From positions 1,096,322-1,160,321 of the forward strand of contig NZ_CP036273.1 of assembly GCF_007747215.1 (NCBI RefSeq): DNA of 64,000 bases, in the 5' to 3' direction. How positions within the stretch are numbered: the first letter of the stretch is position 1; the number at the start of each line of letters is the position of its first letter. A program made the translations under genes and the position numbers. This document shows, piece by piece, positions 26,267 through 34,714 of this stretch. Below the pieces are notes generated by a model. It saw nothing but the letters and a program-made list of their open reading frames with translations. It was not told the DNA's origin and searched no databases. This DNA comes from Urbifossiella limnaea (GTDB taxonomy: Bacteria > Planctomycetota > Planctomycetia > Gemmatales > Gemmataceae).

Positions 26267-29200
26267 ATGCTCGAACACCTCTCAACAAGTTCACCGGCTC
26301 CTCCTGATCCTCCGGCTCCGAAGAAGGGAAAACGACGACGCCGACTCTTCGGTATACTCGCGCTGCTGGCCGGGCTGATCCTGGCGGCGCCGTTAGTCGT
26401 GGCGAGTACCGGACTTCGCGACCGCGCGATCAACACGATCCTGGCGAGCCCGAGTGTCACGGCTTCCAGCGAGGCGGCGTCGCTCGGCTGGTTTACTCCC
26501 CTCTCGGTTCGCGGTCTCGCTCTGACCAGTTCGAACAAGCGGGTCGACATCCGCCTCGAAGACATGGGCTCGGACCGCTCCCCACTGCGGCTCCTGTCCA
26601 CGGCGCCCGACCTCGGCACGATCCGGGTCAGTAAGCCTCACGTCCGGCTGGTGTTGCCGCTCGACGTCGACATCCAGGGGGCCCGCCACCGCCTCGAGCC
26701 GACCTTCACGGCGGTCGCGACCGACGCGGCCCTGACGGTGTACCTCGTCGGGCAAGACGAACCCGTACTCGAAGTCGATGGGATCGACCTGACCGCTCGG
26801 GTGGAGAACACGGAGGACGGGCGCGTCCTCAGTCTGGACCCACTCGTCGTCTTCGACCGGCGGAAGCTCACGCCCAAGCTGGCGAAGACTCTGGTCTACC
26901 TGTTCGACCCGACGCTCGCCAACACTCCCGACGTCACCGGGGAGGTTTCTCTTTCCCTGGACAAACTGCGCGTACCACTCGGCGTCCCGAAGGAAGACGC
27001 GATCAAGCGCATGGAGGTGGAGGGCAAGGTCACTCTCCACCGGGTCGCATCAGACTTTCGGAACCCGACGCGTCAAGCGGTGGTCCACCTGGTTGCCGCC
27101 TTGAATGGCAAACAGCCCACCGAGGTCGTGCGGCTGGCACAGGACGCCGAGATCCGCTTCCGGGTGAAGGACGGGCGGCTGCACCACGAGGGGCTCCGCC
27201 TCGGCTTCCCGGACATCGACCCGGATCTCGTCGTCACCTCACACGGCTCCGTCGGGCTGGACAAGTCGCTCGACCTGCACGTGGAGTTGCCGCGCCTGGA
27301 CAAGGCGCAGCGGGCGGCGAAGGGGCCGGCCCGGTGCCGCATCACCGGGACTGTCGACAGCCCGAAGATCGCCGTCGCCGACGCCTCGCTCGTCCTTCGC
27401 CAGCACGACCGCACGGTGCCGATCATCGCGGCGGACGGCATGACCCTGACCATGCAGGTCGAGACCACCCCCGCCGGGGCCGTGCTCGCCGTCGACCCGG
27501 TCGAGGTGTTCAAGCGCGCCAAGCTGAACGTGGTGGCGCCCAACGGGCTGGTGTCGCTCATCGTCCCGGACGTCGAGGTCGAGCGGCAGGTGACCGGCGA
27601 GGTCTCGCTGGCCCTGAGCCGCGTCCGCATCCCGCTCGGCGGCGGCCCCGACCAGCTGGGCAAGGGGCTGGAGGCGGAGGGCACGCTGACGCTGCACGAC
27701 GTGACCACCGAGGTCAAGAAGCCGATGTGGCAGGCGGTGACCAAGCTGCTGGCCGACATGAGCGGCAAGCCGCCGTCGAACGTGGTCCGCCTCGCCGACG
27801 GGGCCGAGATCCGCTTCCGGGTGAAGGACGGGCGGCTGCACCATGAGGGGCTCCGCATCGGCTTCCCGGGCATCGACCCGGATCTCGTCGTCACCTCACG
27901 CGGCTCGATCGGCACGGATGAAACACTGGACCTGCACGTGGAGTTGCCGCGCCTGGACAAGGCCCAGCGGGCGGCGAAGGGACCGGCCCGGTGCCACATC
28001 ACCGGGACCATCGACAACCCGAAGATCGCCGTCGAGGACGCGTCGCTCGTCCTCCGCCAGCACGACCGCGCGGTGCCGATCATCGCGGCGGACGGCATGA
28101 CCCTGACCATGCAGGTCGAGACCACCCCCGCCGGGGCCGTGCTCGCCGTCGACCCGGTCGAGGTGTTCAAGCGCGCCAAGCTGAACGTGGTGGCGCCCAA
28201 CGGGCTGGTGTCGCTCATCGTCCCGGACGTCGAGGTCGAGCGGCAGGTGACCGGCGAGGTCTCGCTGGCCCTGAGCCGCGTCCGCATCCCGCTCGGCGGC
28301 GGCCCCGACCAGCTGGGCAAGGGGCTGGAGGCGGAGGGCACGCTGACGCTGCACGACGTGACCACCGAGGTCAAGAAGCCGATGTGGCAGGCGGTGACCA
28401 AGCTGCTGGCCGACATGAGCGGCAAGCCGCCGTCGAACGTGGTCCGCCTCGCCGACGGGGCCGAGATCCGCTTCCGGGTGAAGGACGGGCGGCTGCACCA
28501 CGAGGGGCTCCGCATCGGCTTCCCGGGCATCGACCCGGATCTCGTCGTCACCTCACGCGGCTCGATCGGCACGGATGAAACACTGGACCTGCACGTGGAG
28601 TTGCCGCGGCTGCGCAAGGACAAGCGAGACGGGGGACCGGTCAAGTGCCACGTGACCGGAACCCTCAGCGATCCGAAAATCGCCGTGCCGGATGCCTCGC
28701 TGGTCGTCCAGTTGACCGAGACCGGCAAGGCCGCTCTCACGGTCGAAAACGTCAACCTGGTGTTCGGCGTCGAGACGTCCAAGGCCGGGCGGGTGCTGAC
28801 GCTGGCGCCGGTCACCGTTCTCGAGAAGCGAAAGGTGACGCCCGAAGTCGGCGATCAACTGCTCAAGCTGATCGCACCGACCCTGTCCGATCTGTCCGGG
28901 GTGCAGGGCGAGCTCTCGCTGTCGTTCGACACGTTCCGCGTGCCCCTGGGGGTGCCGAAGGCCGAGGCCGTCAAGCGCGTCGAGCTGGCCGGGAAGCTTC
29001 ACTTGCATCAGATCACCGTCTCCACGAAGACTCCACTCGTTCAGACCACGGTCAAGCTGCTGGCCGACATGTACGGCAAGCAGCCGTCCGACGTGGTGCG
29101 AATTGTGAAGAACGCAGAAGTCCGCTTCCAGGTCCGCGAGGGCCGCGTGCATCACGAGGGAATGCGGTTCGGCTTTCCCGACATTTCTCCGGACTTGATT

Positions 29201-30394
29201 GCGCTCTCGCGCGGGTCCGTCGGCTTCGACAGCTCGCTCGACCTCGAGCTGGAAGTGCCGCGGCTCGTCCTGAAGAAGAAGGACGCGCCCGCCCCCAAGG
29301 CACTGCCTCCCGTCCGATTCCGAATCACGGGAACAATCGACACGCCCGTCGTGACGGAGATCAAGCAAGAGAAGGACAAGCCGCCTCAGGGAGCGGGTCT
29401 CGATGACCCCGCACAGCTCGTGCAGGTCGGGTCGCTCGATCCCGTTCGCGGCCCGGATACCGACCCGACTGTCGGCACCAAGGACGAGTCGCGTGCGCCG
29501 CCAGTCGAGATCAAGGCCGTCATCCGGATCTCCAGGCAACTGATCGACGACGTGGTGGCCCATAAGGAGGTCGAAGCGGCCGTTCCGTACCGCGCGAAGG
29601 TTCTGGGCTTCTCGACCCAAGGGGTGATCGACGGGACGGGGAAGCTGTCCGTGGACATGTCGGCCGTGGAGGGTGACGGGGTCTTCATCGTCAACGCCCA
29701 GGGCTCGGCCCAGACGTTCGTCCGGGGGGTCCGCGGACCAGTCGTCGCCACGGGTACGGCGTGGGGGCCGTTTACCTCGCGGACGCTGGTGCGGTTCGAC
29801 GGCCGGAACTTTTCCGTGGTGGAAACCACTCCGTGGTCCGAGGTGCACGGACACCTCGACCGCGTGGAAGGGCGACGCGGGGGGCCGATCGGACGCATCG
29901 CCGGTCGGTTGGCCATGCCCGTGGGTCGGCGACTGGTGCCGCGCGCGGAGCGGGAAGCCACGCCGATCGCCAACTACTTGCTCGCCAACTACGCGAACGA
30001 ACTCGGTGGAAAGATCTCCGCCCGGCTAAACCAAAGAACCGCCGTGGAGCGGTCGCTCGCCCGGCTGTTTCCGGAAACCAAGGACTGGGGATTTCAACTG
30101 TCCACCCATCCCCAGTACATCCAGGCGGCCTACGGCCCGCGCGGCAGTGCGGCGCCCGTGTTGCCCGATAACCCGGGACGCCCCGCGGAGACCCGGCTGG
30201 AGCTCTGGCTGCGAACGACGACGAAGGAGGCACAATCTCTGGAGCAGCTGACCCGGCGACCTCTCGCCAAGCAACTCGTCCAGCGCTACCTCGAAGCGAC
30301 CCTGCCCGAACTCGCCGCCTTGACGGAGGAAAGGACCGTTCACTCGATCGGCCAGTGGCTGGTGCTGAGTATTGGAGTGCCGAAGCCAGACTAG
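26267..30394 (+). CDS. Giant AsmA/TamB-like inner-membrane-anchored protein with four repeat modules
   Basis: The 1375-residue protein has a basic N-terminus (KKGKRRRRLF), one membrane helix (about residues 28-46) and an AsmA-like start (VTASSEAASLGWFTPLSVRG, DLGTIRVSKPHVRLVLPL). Four homologous modules of roughly 220 residues follow, each with a VTGEVSLSLDKLRVPLG-type strand, a KLLADMSGKPPSNVVRLADG helix, HHEGLRIGFPGIDPDLVVTS and a VTGT.D.PKIAV.DASL end. Modules two and three are nearly identical. After residue 1080 there is a non-repeated region (VIRISRQLIDDVVAHKEVEA) and a C-terminal helical part. AsmA/TamB relatives form long beta-groove bridges that carry lipids across the periplasm; that role here is inferred. 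The start lacks a strong SD. Confidence 0.75.
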   Translation: MLEHLSTSSPAPPDPPAPKKGKRRRRLFGILALLAGLILAAPLVVASTGLRDRAINTILASPSVTASSEAASLGWFTPLSVRGLALTSSNKRVDIRLEDMGSDRSPLRLLSTAPDLGTIRVSKPHVRLVLPLDVDIQGARHRLEPTFTAVATDAALTVYLVGQDEPVLEVDGIDLTARVENTEDGRVLSLDPLVVFDRRKLTPKLAKTLVYLFDPTLANTPDVTGEVSLSLDKLRVPLGVPKEDAIKRMEVEGKVTLHRVASDFRNPTRQAVVHLVAALNGKQPTEVVRLAQDAEIRFRVKDGRLHHEGLRLGFPDIDPDLVVTSHGSVGLDKSLDLHVELPRLDKAQRAAKGPARCRITGTVDSPKIAVADASLVLRQHDRTVPIIAADGMTLTMQVETTPAGAVLAVDPVEVFKRAKLNVVAPNGLVSLIVPDVEVERQVTGEVSLALSRVRIPLGGGPDQLGKGLEAEGTLTLHDVTTEVKKPMWQAVTKLLADMSGKPPSNVVRLADGAEIRFRVKDGRLHHEGLRIGFPGIDPDLVVTSRGSIGTDETLDLHVELPRLDKAQRAAKGPARCHITGTIDNPKIAVEDASLVLRQHDRAVPIIAADGMTLTMQVETTPAGAVLAVDPVEVFKRAKLNVVAPNGLVSLIVPDVEVERQVTGEVSLALSRVRIPLGGGPDQLGKGLEAEGTLTLHDVTTEVKKPMWQAVTKLLADMSGKPPSNVVRLADGAEIRFRVKDGRLHHEGLRIGFPGIDPDLVVTSRGSIGTDETLDLHVELPRLRKDKRDGGPVKCHVTGTLSDPKIAVPDASLVVQLTETGKAALTVENVNLVFGVETSKAGRVLTLAPVTVLEKRKVTPEVGDQLLKLIAPTLSDLSGVQGELSLSFDTFRVPLGVPKAEAVKRVELAGKLHLHQITVSTKTPLVQTTVKLLADMYGKQPSDVVRIVKNAEVRFQVREGRVHHEGMRFGFPDISPDLIALSRGSVGFDSSLDLELEVPRLVLKKKDAPAPKALPPVRFRITGTIDTPVVTEIKQEKDKPPQGAGLDDPAQLVQVGSLDPVRGPDTDPTVGTKDESRAPPVEIKAVIRISRQLIDDVVAHKEVEAAVPYRAKVLGFSTQGVIDGTGKLSVDMSAVEGDGVFIVNAQGSAQTFVRGVRGPVVATGTAWGPFTSRTLVRFDGRNFSVVETTPWSEVHGHLDRVEGRRGGPIGRIAGRLAMPVGRRLVPRAEREATPIANYLLANYANELGGKISARLNQRTAVERSLARLFPETKDWGFQLSTHPQYIQAAYGPRGSAAPVLPDNPGRPAETRLELWLRTTTKEAQSLEQLTRRPLAKQLVQRYLEATLPELAALTEERTVHSIGQWLVLSIGVPKPD
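27151..28620 (+). repeat. Tandem 657-bp duplication within the AsmA-like gene
   Basis: The same sequence recurs with a period of exactly 657 bp (219 codons): GATCCGCTTCCGGGTGAAGG begins at 27151, 27808 and 28465. From about 27440 to 27840 the first copy is virtually identical to 28097-28500. Around 27180-27400 the copies differ at roughly one base in ten. The third copy diverges after about 28600. The near-identity, including silent positions, shows a recent in-frame duplication that added one module. Confidence 0.9.
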
Positions 30395-30661
30395 CGCGGG
30401 CACCGTCTTCCGATCCGGGGAGAGCGTAGACGCGTCCGGGTGCTGGTTCTTGTTGTCCGGGTGAGCGGCCGGAAGCGACATCGGCCCCGGCGCGCCGGGC
30501 GGGTACGCCGGGGCATCGTCACACCCGCCGGGCGGCCGCCGACGGGCCGAATGGGTTGTACCCCGCCGCTCGTGCTCGTAACTCACCCGGGAAGCGGCAG
30601 TCGATCGACGCGCACGCGGGTCGCCGGCCCGTGCTCCCGGGCGTCTCTGAAAAGCGAGGTC

Positions 30662-30982
30662 GTGATCCAACTCGGGATGATCGGGCTGGGCCGGATGGGC
30701 GGGTTCATCGTCGAGCGGCTGCTCCGCGGCGGGCACACCTGCGTCGCCCACGACCGGTCGGCCGAAGCGGTCGCGCGGGTCGCCGCCGGCGGGGCGACCG
30801 GGGCCGCCACCCTCGCCGAGTTCGTGCAGAAGCTGACCCGGCCGCGGGCCATATGGCTGATGTTCCCGGCCGGGGTGGTGGACGCCACCCCGGCCGACCT
30901 CGTCCCCCTCCTGGCCCCGGACGACGTGGTGATCGACGGCGGGAACTCGTACTACGTGGACGACATCCGCCGGGCGAAGGAG
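30662..30982 (+). pseudogene. 6-phosphogluconate dehydrogenase N-terminal fragment
   Basis: From GTG 30662 the frame reads VIQLGMIGLGRMGGFIVERL, the Rossmann GxGxMG motif, then LMFPAGVVDATPADLVPLL and VVIDGGNSYYVDDIRRAKE, all diagnostic of decarboxylating 6-phosphogluconate dehydrogenase (GndA type). Homology stops abruptly at about 30982, within the NAD(P)-binding domain, where the antisense of a truncated hydrolase begins. About 200 residues carrying the substrate-binding and dimerisation parts are missing, so it cannot be functional. The 267 bp between 30394 and this fragment hold no recognised gene. Confidence 0.75.
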
Positions 30983-31500
30983 CCCTCGTACTCGACCACG
31001 TTCGCGGAGCCGTTCAGCGACGCGCACCCGGCCACCTGGTCGGGGAGGAGGGCGGCGAACGCGAGGGCGGCCGTCCCGCCCATCGACCCGCCGGCCACGA
31101 CCACCCGCCGCACCCCGTACTTCGCCCTCAGCTCGTCCAGGATCTGCAGCACGTCGGCCTCGGCCGCCGGCCCCATCCACGAGGTCTTCGCCCGGTAGTC
31201 GAGGCAGACGAGGAGAAAGCCGTGCGCCGCGGCCACATCCCGCGTCCCCTTGCACTCGCCGCGGTCCTGCGTCACGAACTGCCAGCGGTCGGAGCCGTGG
31301 CCGTGGAGGGCGACAACGGCGGTGTTGGCCAGCGCCGCGTCGAACCCCTTCGGCCGTACCACGACGTACCGCTGCTCGGTCTTGTCCAGGCGGGCGACAA
31401 AGGGCACGTCGTCCGCCGACCGGAGCGCGCCGGCCGCGGCCAGGAACACGGCGACGATGGCGGCACCCCGGAGCATCCCGGGCCTGAACGTGCGTCTCAT
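30983..31500 (-). pseudogene. Exported alpha/beta-hydrolase, 3'-truncated
   Basis: ATG 31500 (an upstream alternative is 31515) starts a signal peptide (RGAAIVAVFLAAAGALRSAD), then RYVVVRPKGFDAALANTAVV, an ALHGHGSDRWQF oxyanion segment, and the nucleophile elbow VVVAGGSMGGTAAL. Homology ends at NGSANVVEYEGSF, before the acid and histidine of the triad. At that point the 6-phosphogluconate dehydrogenase fragment begins on the opposite strand, so two truncated genes meet tail to tail. The protein would belong to the exported esterase/PHB-depolymerase-like group but cannot be active. Confidence 0.7.
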
Positions 31501-31511
31501 CGGCACACACC

Positions 31512-32100
31512 TCACTGGGGGGAGCGACCTGAGCCCCGGTTTCGGAGCAGCGGGCGGCCTCGGCCGGGAGCAGTTTGGCCCCCGACTCCTCGCAGGTTAC
31601 GAGCTCGTCGGCCAAGGCCAGGCCGCCCGACGCGGCCGACCCCGCCAGCAGATCCCGCCCGGCCCGCCGGCCTGACACGGCCGACAGTCCGACCTCGTCC
31701 CGCAGCAGCCGCCGGCTGGTGACCTCGCACCGCACCGTCTCCTCCGCGAGCCCGGCCCGTTGTGGGGTAGGTCCGAGCGGACCAGAAGCGACCGCAGGAC
31801 GACCCGCCCTGACAGGTCCGACCCGGCGACCTCGGTGTCCAGGGCGAGGTTCCCGGTCTTGTCGCACGCCACCAGGCGGGACCGCCGCACCCGCCTGCCG
31901 GTGACCGTACACACGCCCGCCTCCCCGGGCAGGATTCGCCCGCCGGAGACCTCGCAGGCCACGAGCTTCCCGGGAAAGACTCGCCTGCCGGTCGCCGTAC
32001 ACCGCTCCATCAACCGGGTCAGCCCCGGCCGGCCGGACGCCTCGCTGTGTGAGGTCAGCCGGGTGATTGGCGACAGCCGGGTTTCCCCTTCAACGACAAT
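31512..32100 (-). pseudogene. Cysteine-repeat protein (C-x-x-(T/S)-G-x-x-LL-x-(E/D)-x-V motifs), frameshifted
   Basis: Two minus-strand frames together hold at least ten short repeats of the pattern ACEVSGGRILPGE, CTVTGRRVRRSRLVACDKTG, SDLSGRVVLRSLL and, after a shift at about 31765, CEVTSRRLLRDEV, SAVSGRRAGRDLL and CEESGAKLLPAEA. Such C-x-x-TG repeats resemble metal-binding ribbons found in large planctomycete proteins. The reading changes frame once, has no clear start, and ends beside the hydrolase ATG, so this is a remnant of a larger gene. Zinc binding is only inferred from the repeated cysteines. Confidence 0.5.
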
Positions 32101-32175
32101 TCCATTTCCCGCCGCGTGACCTCCCGATCGCCGGTGTGGCTACGCGGACCGACCCCAGGGGTTCGAGGGTTCGGC

Positions 32176-32336
32176 ATGCGTGTCACGGATCAACAGGTTC
32201 GCACGTTGCGGCGACTGGACGCGCGGGGCACGCCCCGCGCCGTCGCCGCCCTCCGGTCCGGGATGGATCCCAAGACCGCACGCAAGCCGGGGGCGTTCGC
32301 GGCGTACCGGTACCGGGACGACCTGTTCCCGACCAC
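32176..32336 (+). pseudogene. IS21-family IstA N-terminal fragment
   Basis: ATG 32176 starts MRVTDQQVRTLRRLDARGTP followed by RAVAALRSGMDPKTARK, the N-terminal HTH of planctomycete IS21 transposases. Homology then fades and the frame runs into the left end of an IS3-family element at 32337. Less than a tenth of the protein remains. Confidence 0.6.
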
Positions 32337-33278
32337 TGATCTTCCCGAAGAAAAATGGAGTCGAAGTGAACGGTGGGTCTGGTGGTACGTCCGCTCGAAC
32401 TCCTCGGGGGACACGAACCCCAGGGAGGAGTGGCGGCGGACGCGGTTGTAGAACACTTCCAGGTACTCGAAGATCACGGCCTGGGCGTCCTCCCGGGCGG
32501 CGAACATCGTGCCCGGCGCGATCCCGACCTCGCACTTCAGCCGGCCGAAGAAGCTCTCGACCGGGGCGTTATCCCAACACTGCCCCACCCCGCTCATGCT
32601 GCACACGATCCCGGCCCCGGTGAGGACGCGTTGGTAGTGCTCGCTCGCGTACTGGCTCCCGCGGTCCGAGTGCGCGAGCAGCCCGACCCCGGGACGGCGG
32701 CGGGCCAACGCCAACTCCAGGGCGTCCACGACCAGCCGGCTCTCCATCGTCGCCGCCATGCTCCACCCCACGATCATCCGGCTGAACAGGTCCTCGACGA
32801 CGGCCAGGTACACCCACCCCTCGCGGGTCGGGACGTAGGTGATGTCGGCCGACCAGGCGGCGTTCGGGCGGGCCGGCGTGAAGTCCCGGTCGAGTCGGTT
32901 GTCGGCGACCGGGTGGGCGTGCCCCGAGTCCGTCGTCCGCACGAACCGACGCGGCGTTCTCGCCCGGATTTCGTGGGCCGTCATGAGCTTGGCCACGGCG
33001 TTCTCCGAGCACGCCTGACCCCGGGCGTTCAACTCGGCGGTCATGCGCGGGCTGCCGTACCGCTCCCTCACCTCGGCGTGGACCTCCCGGATCGCCGCGA
33101 CCAGCTCCCGCCGCCGCTGCTCGGCCGCGCTGTCGGCCCGTGACGCCCAGGCGTAGTACCCGCTGGCCGACACCTCCAGGGCGTCGCACATCCACCCGAC
33201 CGGCCACTCGGCGGCGTGGTCGGCGACGAACCGGAACGTCAGGTCGGCGGGTTGGCGAAGTACGCGGCGGCTTTTTTT
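32190..33278 (-). CDS. IS3-family OrfB transposase (rve), read by -1 frameshift
   Basis: Entered from the A7 site, the frame reads TFRFVADHAAEWPVGWMCDA, then HTH_21 (RERYGSPRMTAELNARG) and the rve core with Asp in NAAWSADITYVPT, Asp in LLAHSDRGSQYAS and Glu in CWDNAPVESFFGRLKCEV. Up to the element end it matches full-length family members (FVSPEEFERTYH). There is no stop before the IS border at 32337, so the frame continues 49 codons into antisense IstA sequence, ending at 32190. The tail is probably tolerated, but it means the native stop has been lost at the border. Confidence 0.8.
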   Translation of the reverse strand, partial: KKSRRVLRQPADLTFRFVADHAAEWPVGWMCDALEVSASGYYAWASRADSAAEQRRRELVAAIREVHAEVRERYGSPRMTAELNARGQACSENAVAKLMTAHEIRARTPRRFVRTTDSGHAHPVADNRLDRDFTPARPNAAWSADITYVPTREGWVYLAVVEDLFSRMIVGWSMAATMESRLVVDALELALARRRPGVGLLAHSDRGSQYASEHYQRVLTGAGIVCSMSGVGQCWDNAPVESFFGRLKCEVGIAPGTMFAAREDAQAVIFEYLEVFYNRVRRHSSLGFVSPEEFERTYHQTHRSLRLHFSSGRSVVGNRSSRYRYAANAPGLRAVLGSIPDRRAATARGVPRASSRRNVRTC

Positions 33279-33598
33279 AACAAGTCCCGCTCGGCACGAA
33301 GTCGTGCGTTCTCGGCGCGGAGTTGGCGGAGCTCCTCGTCGGCCGGGGACGGGTTGCCGTGCCCCGGGAAGGCGGCGTCGCCGCGACCCCGGTGGGCCTT
33401 CCGCCACTCGTGGAGGACGTTCTCGTTGACCCCGAGGCGGCGTGCGGCCTCGGCGACGGAGAGCTTCTGGTCGGTGATCATCTTTACCGCGCGGAGCTTG
33501 AACTCGGCGGTGTACGTCGCACGCAGTCGGGCCATCGGTGTACTCCTCCTCGGAGCATACACCGTTAACTTCGACTCCACGAAACTTGGGGAGGGTCA
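32337..33598 (-). mobile_element. IS3-family element, 1262 bp, near-intact
   Basis: The ends, read outward-in, are TGATCTTCCCGAAG (from 32337) and TGACCCTCCCCAAG (from 33598); the shared internal part TGGAGTCGAAGT(G/T)AACGGT extends the imperfect inverted repeat to about 38 bp. It encodes orfA and orfB with an A7 frameshift site. No 3-5 bp target duplication is evident, and it lies between an IstA fragment and an IS1 fragment, so neighbouring sequence has rearranged since insertion or the element sits at a recombination junction. Confidence 0.85.
33239..33535 (-). CDS. IS3-family OrfA (HTH)
   Basis: From ATG 33535 (an in-frame ATG at 33580 would add 15 residues) the protein MARLRATYTAEFKLRAVKMI contains the HTH_Tnp_1 fold (LSVAEAARRLGVNENVLHEW) and a coiled C-terminus (EELRQLRAENARLRAERDLL). 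Near its end, seven A on the minus strand (33278-33272) after TTGTT form a slippery site; a -1 slip leads into OrfB as KKSRRVLRQPADLTF. It binds the element ends and supplies the N-terminal part of the OrfAB transposase. Confidence 0.85.
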   Translation of the reverse strand: MARLRATYTAEFKLRAVKMITDQKLSVAEAARRLGVNENVLHEWRKAHRGRGDAAFPGHGNPSPADEELRQLRAENARLRAERDLLKKAAAYFANPPT

Positions 33599-34042
33599 CG
33601 GGTGGTGTTCGGGACGGTCGAGGCCGTGGCCCTGGCGTTGGTGGCGTGGGCTGTCAGCACGGCGGTGAACACGTGCTTCGTGGAGCGGCACAACGGGACC
33701 GACCGGAACCGGTGTAGCCGGAAGGTTCGGAAGAGCTACGCCTTCTCGAAGGACTGGAAGGTCCACCGGGCGGCGACGACGTTCAGTTACTTCAGCTACA
33801 ACTTCTGCTGGCCGGTGGAGACGCTCCGGGAGCGCGATGCCGACGGCCGGTGGCGATCGAGAACCCCGGCGATGGCGGCCGGATTGACCGACCACGTGTG
33901 GTCGTTGGCCGAATGGTTGGCATTCCCGGCTGTGCAAGGACAGTAGGACACCACCGTCGAATCCGAGCGGTTGTAATCGCTTCCAGACTTCCTACATAGT
34001 TGAGCCTTTTTCACGGCTTTCTACGGCAACTCTGGCAGTGCC
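33599..34042 (+). pseudogene. IS1-family transposase C-terminal fragment and right end
   Basis: The frame from about 33602 reads NTCFVERHNGTDRNRCSRKV, RKSYAFSKDWKVHRAATTFS, YNFCWPVETLR and TPAMAAGLTDHVWSLAEWL to a stop at 33944-33946. These are the C-terminal catalytic motifs of IS1-type (InsB) transposases. The N-terminal half is missing, replaced by the IS3 element. A hairpin AACTCTGGC / GCCAGAGTT (34028-34036, 34040-34048) about 80 bp further on probably contains the element's right terminus. Confidence 0.7.
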
Positions 34043-34109
34043 AGAGTTGTATGACGACCTGCTCCCTACCCCATCTCAACCCAATCTCTGTGCCTCCCGC
34101 CGCCGGATC

Positions 34110-34588
34110 TGGCTGAGGTCGTGTTCGATCGGCATCAACGGCTCGGACAACCGCCTCCGCGAGGTGCAGCGGACGCTGCCGACGGCGTTCTCGAACCTTA
34201 GCGTGATGTCCACGCTCGGGATCGACCCGCCCGGCGGCTGCCACTTCCCCGCCGCCGGCTACGCCGAGTTCGCCTGCCTCGTCGCGCCGCTCGTCGAGCG
34301 CGACTTCTACAGGAAAAAGTCGGCCGCGGCGATCGACGCCGTCCGGGCGGGCAAGTGGAAGCTGTTCCTCGCCACCGGCGCGGTGTACGACGCGGAGGCG
34401 GACGTGGGCGAATCCACCGAGTGGCGCCCGCGAACCCCGACGTGGTGCAGCGCCTCCGCGGGTACGCGGCCGGGATGACTGCCGACCTGGGCGCGGAGGC
34501 GACCCGGCCCGGGCGTCCGCCCGCCAGGTCGGGTCGCGGCCCCGCAGAGGCTCCGGCTGCCCGAGCGGCGGGTCGCCTCCCGGCGTGA
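34110..34588 (+). pseudogene. Chimeric remnant: SASA-type acetylesterase end joined to sulfatase C-terminus, frameshifted
   Basis: The first part reads INGSDNRLREVQRTLPTAFS, STLGIDPPGGCHFPAAGYAE and VAPLVERDFYRK, the C-terminal end of a SASA-type (sialate O-acetylesterase-like) domain. Directly fused is AVRAGKWKLFLATGAVYDAE ADVGEST (shown in two parts), a sulfatase C-terminal signature. There the frame shifts by one base, and the sulfatase tail continues as VAPANPDVVQRLRGYAAGM to a TGA near 34586. Two unrelated exported enzymes have been joined by deletion near 34310 and then frameshifted. Confidence 0.55.
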
Positions 34589-34714
34589 CCGTCCGCCGCG
34601 GACCGGGACCGACTCCCCCGGTATCCGCTTCCATTTGCCGCGCCTGTCGGGCATCCTAGAGTAGCAGCCACCCGCCCGCACCCGGTCCCCGCCGCGGTCC
34701 CGCCCGGAGTCCCG

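Noticed and set aside
27073..28815. 580-codon minus-strand open frame inside the AsmA-like gene
   Set aside because: It is Ser/Thr/Arg-rich, repeats because the plus-strand gene repeats, and has no family features. It is a GC-driven shadow.
30026..32002. 658-codon minus-strand open frame
   Set aside because: It crosses the antisense of the AsmA-like gene end, intergenic DNA, the antisense of gnd and the hydrolase in the wrong frame. Only its first part overlaps real repeat codons of the cysteine-rich relic.
32041..32110. Start of the cysteine-repeat protein upstream of 32013
   Set aside because: The frame stays open but the residues lose the repeat pattern and no start with an SD could be chosen, so the true N-terminus is unknown.
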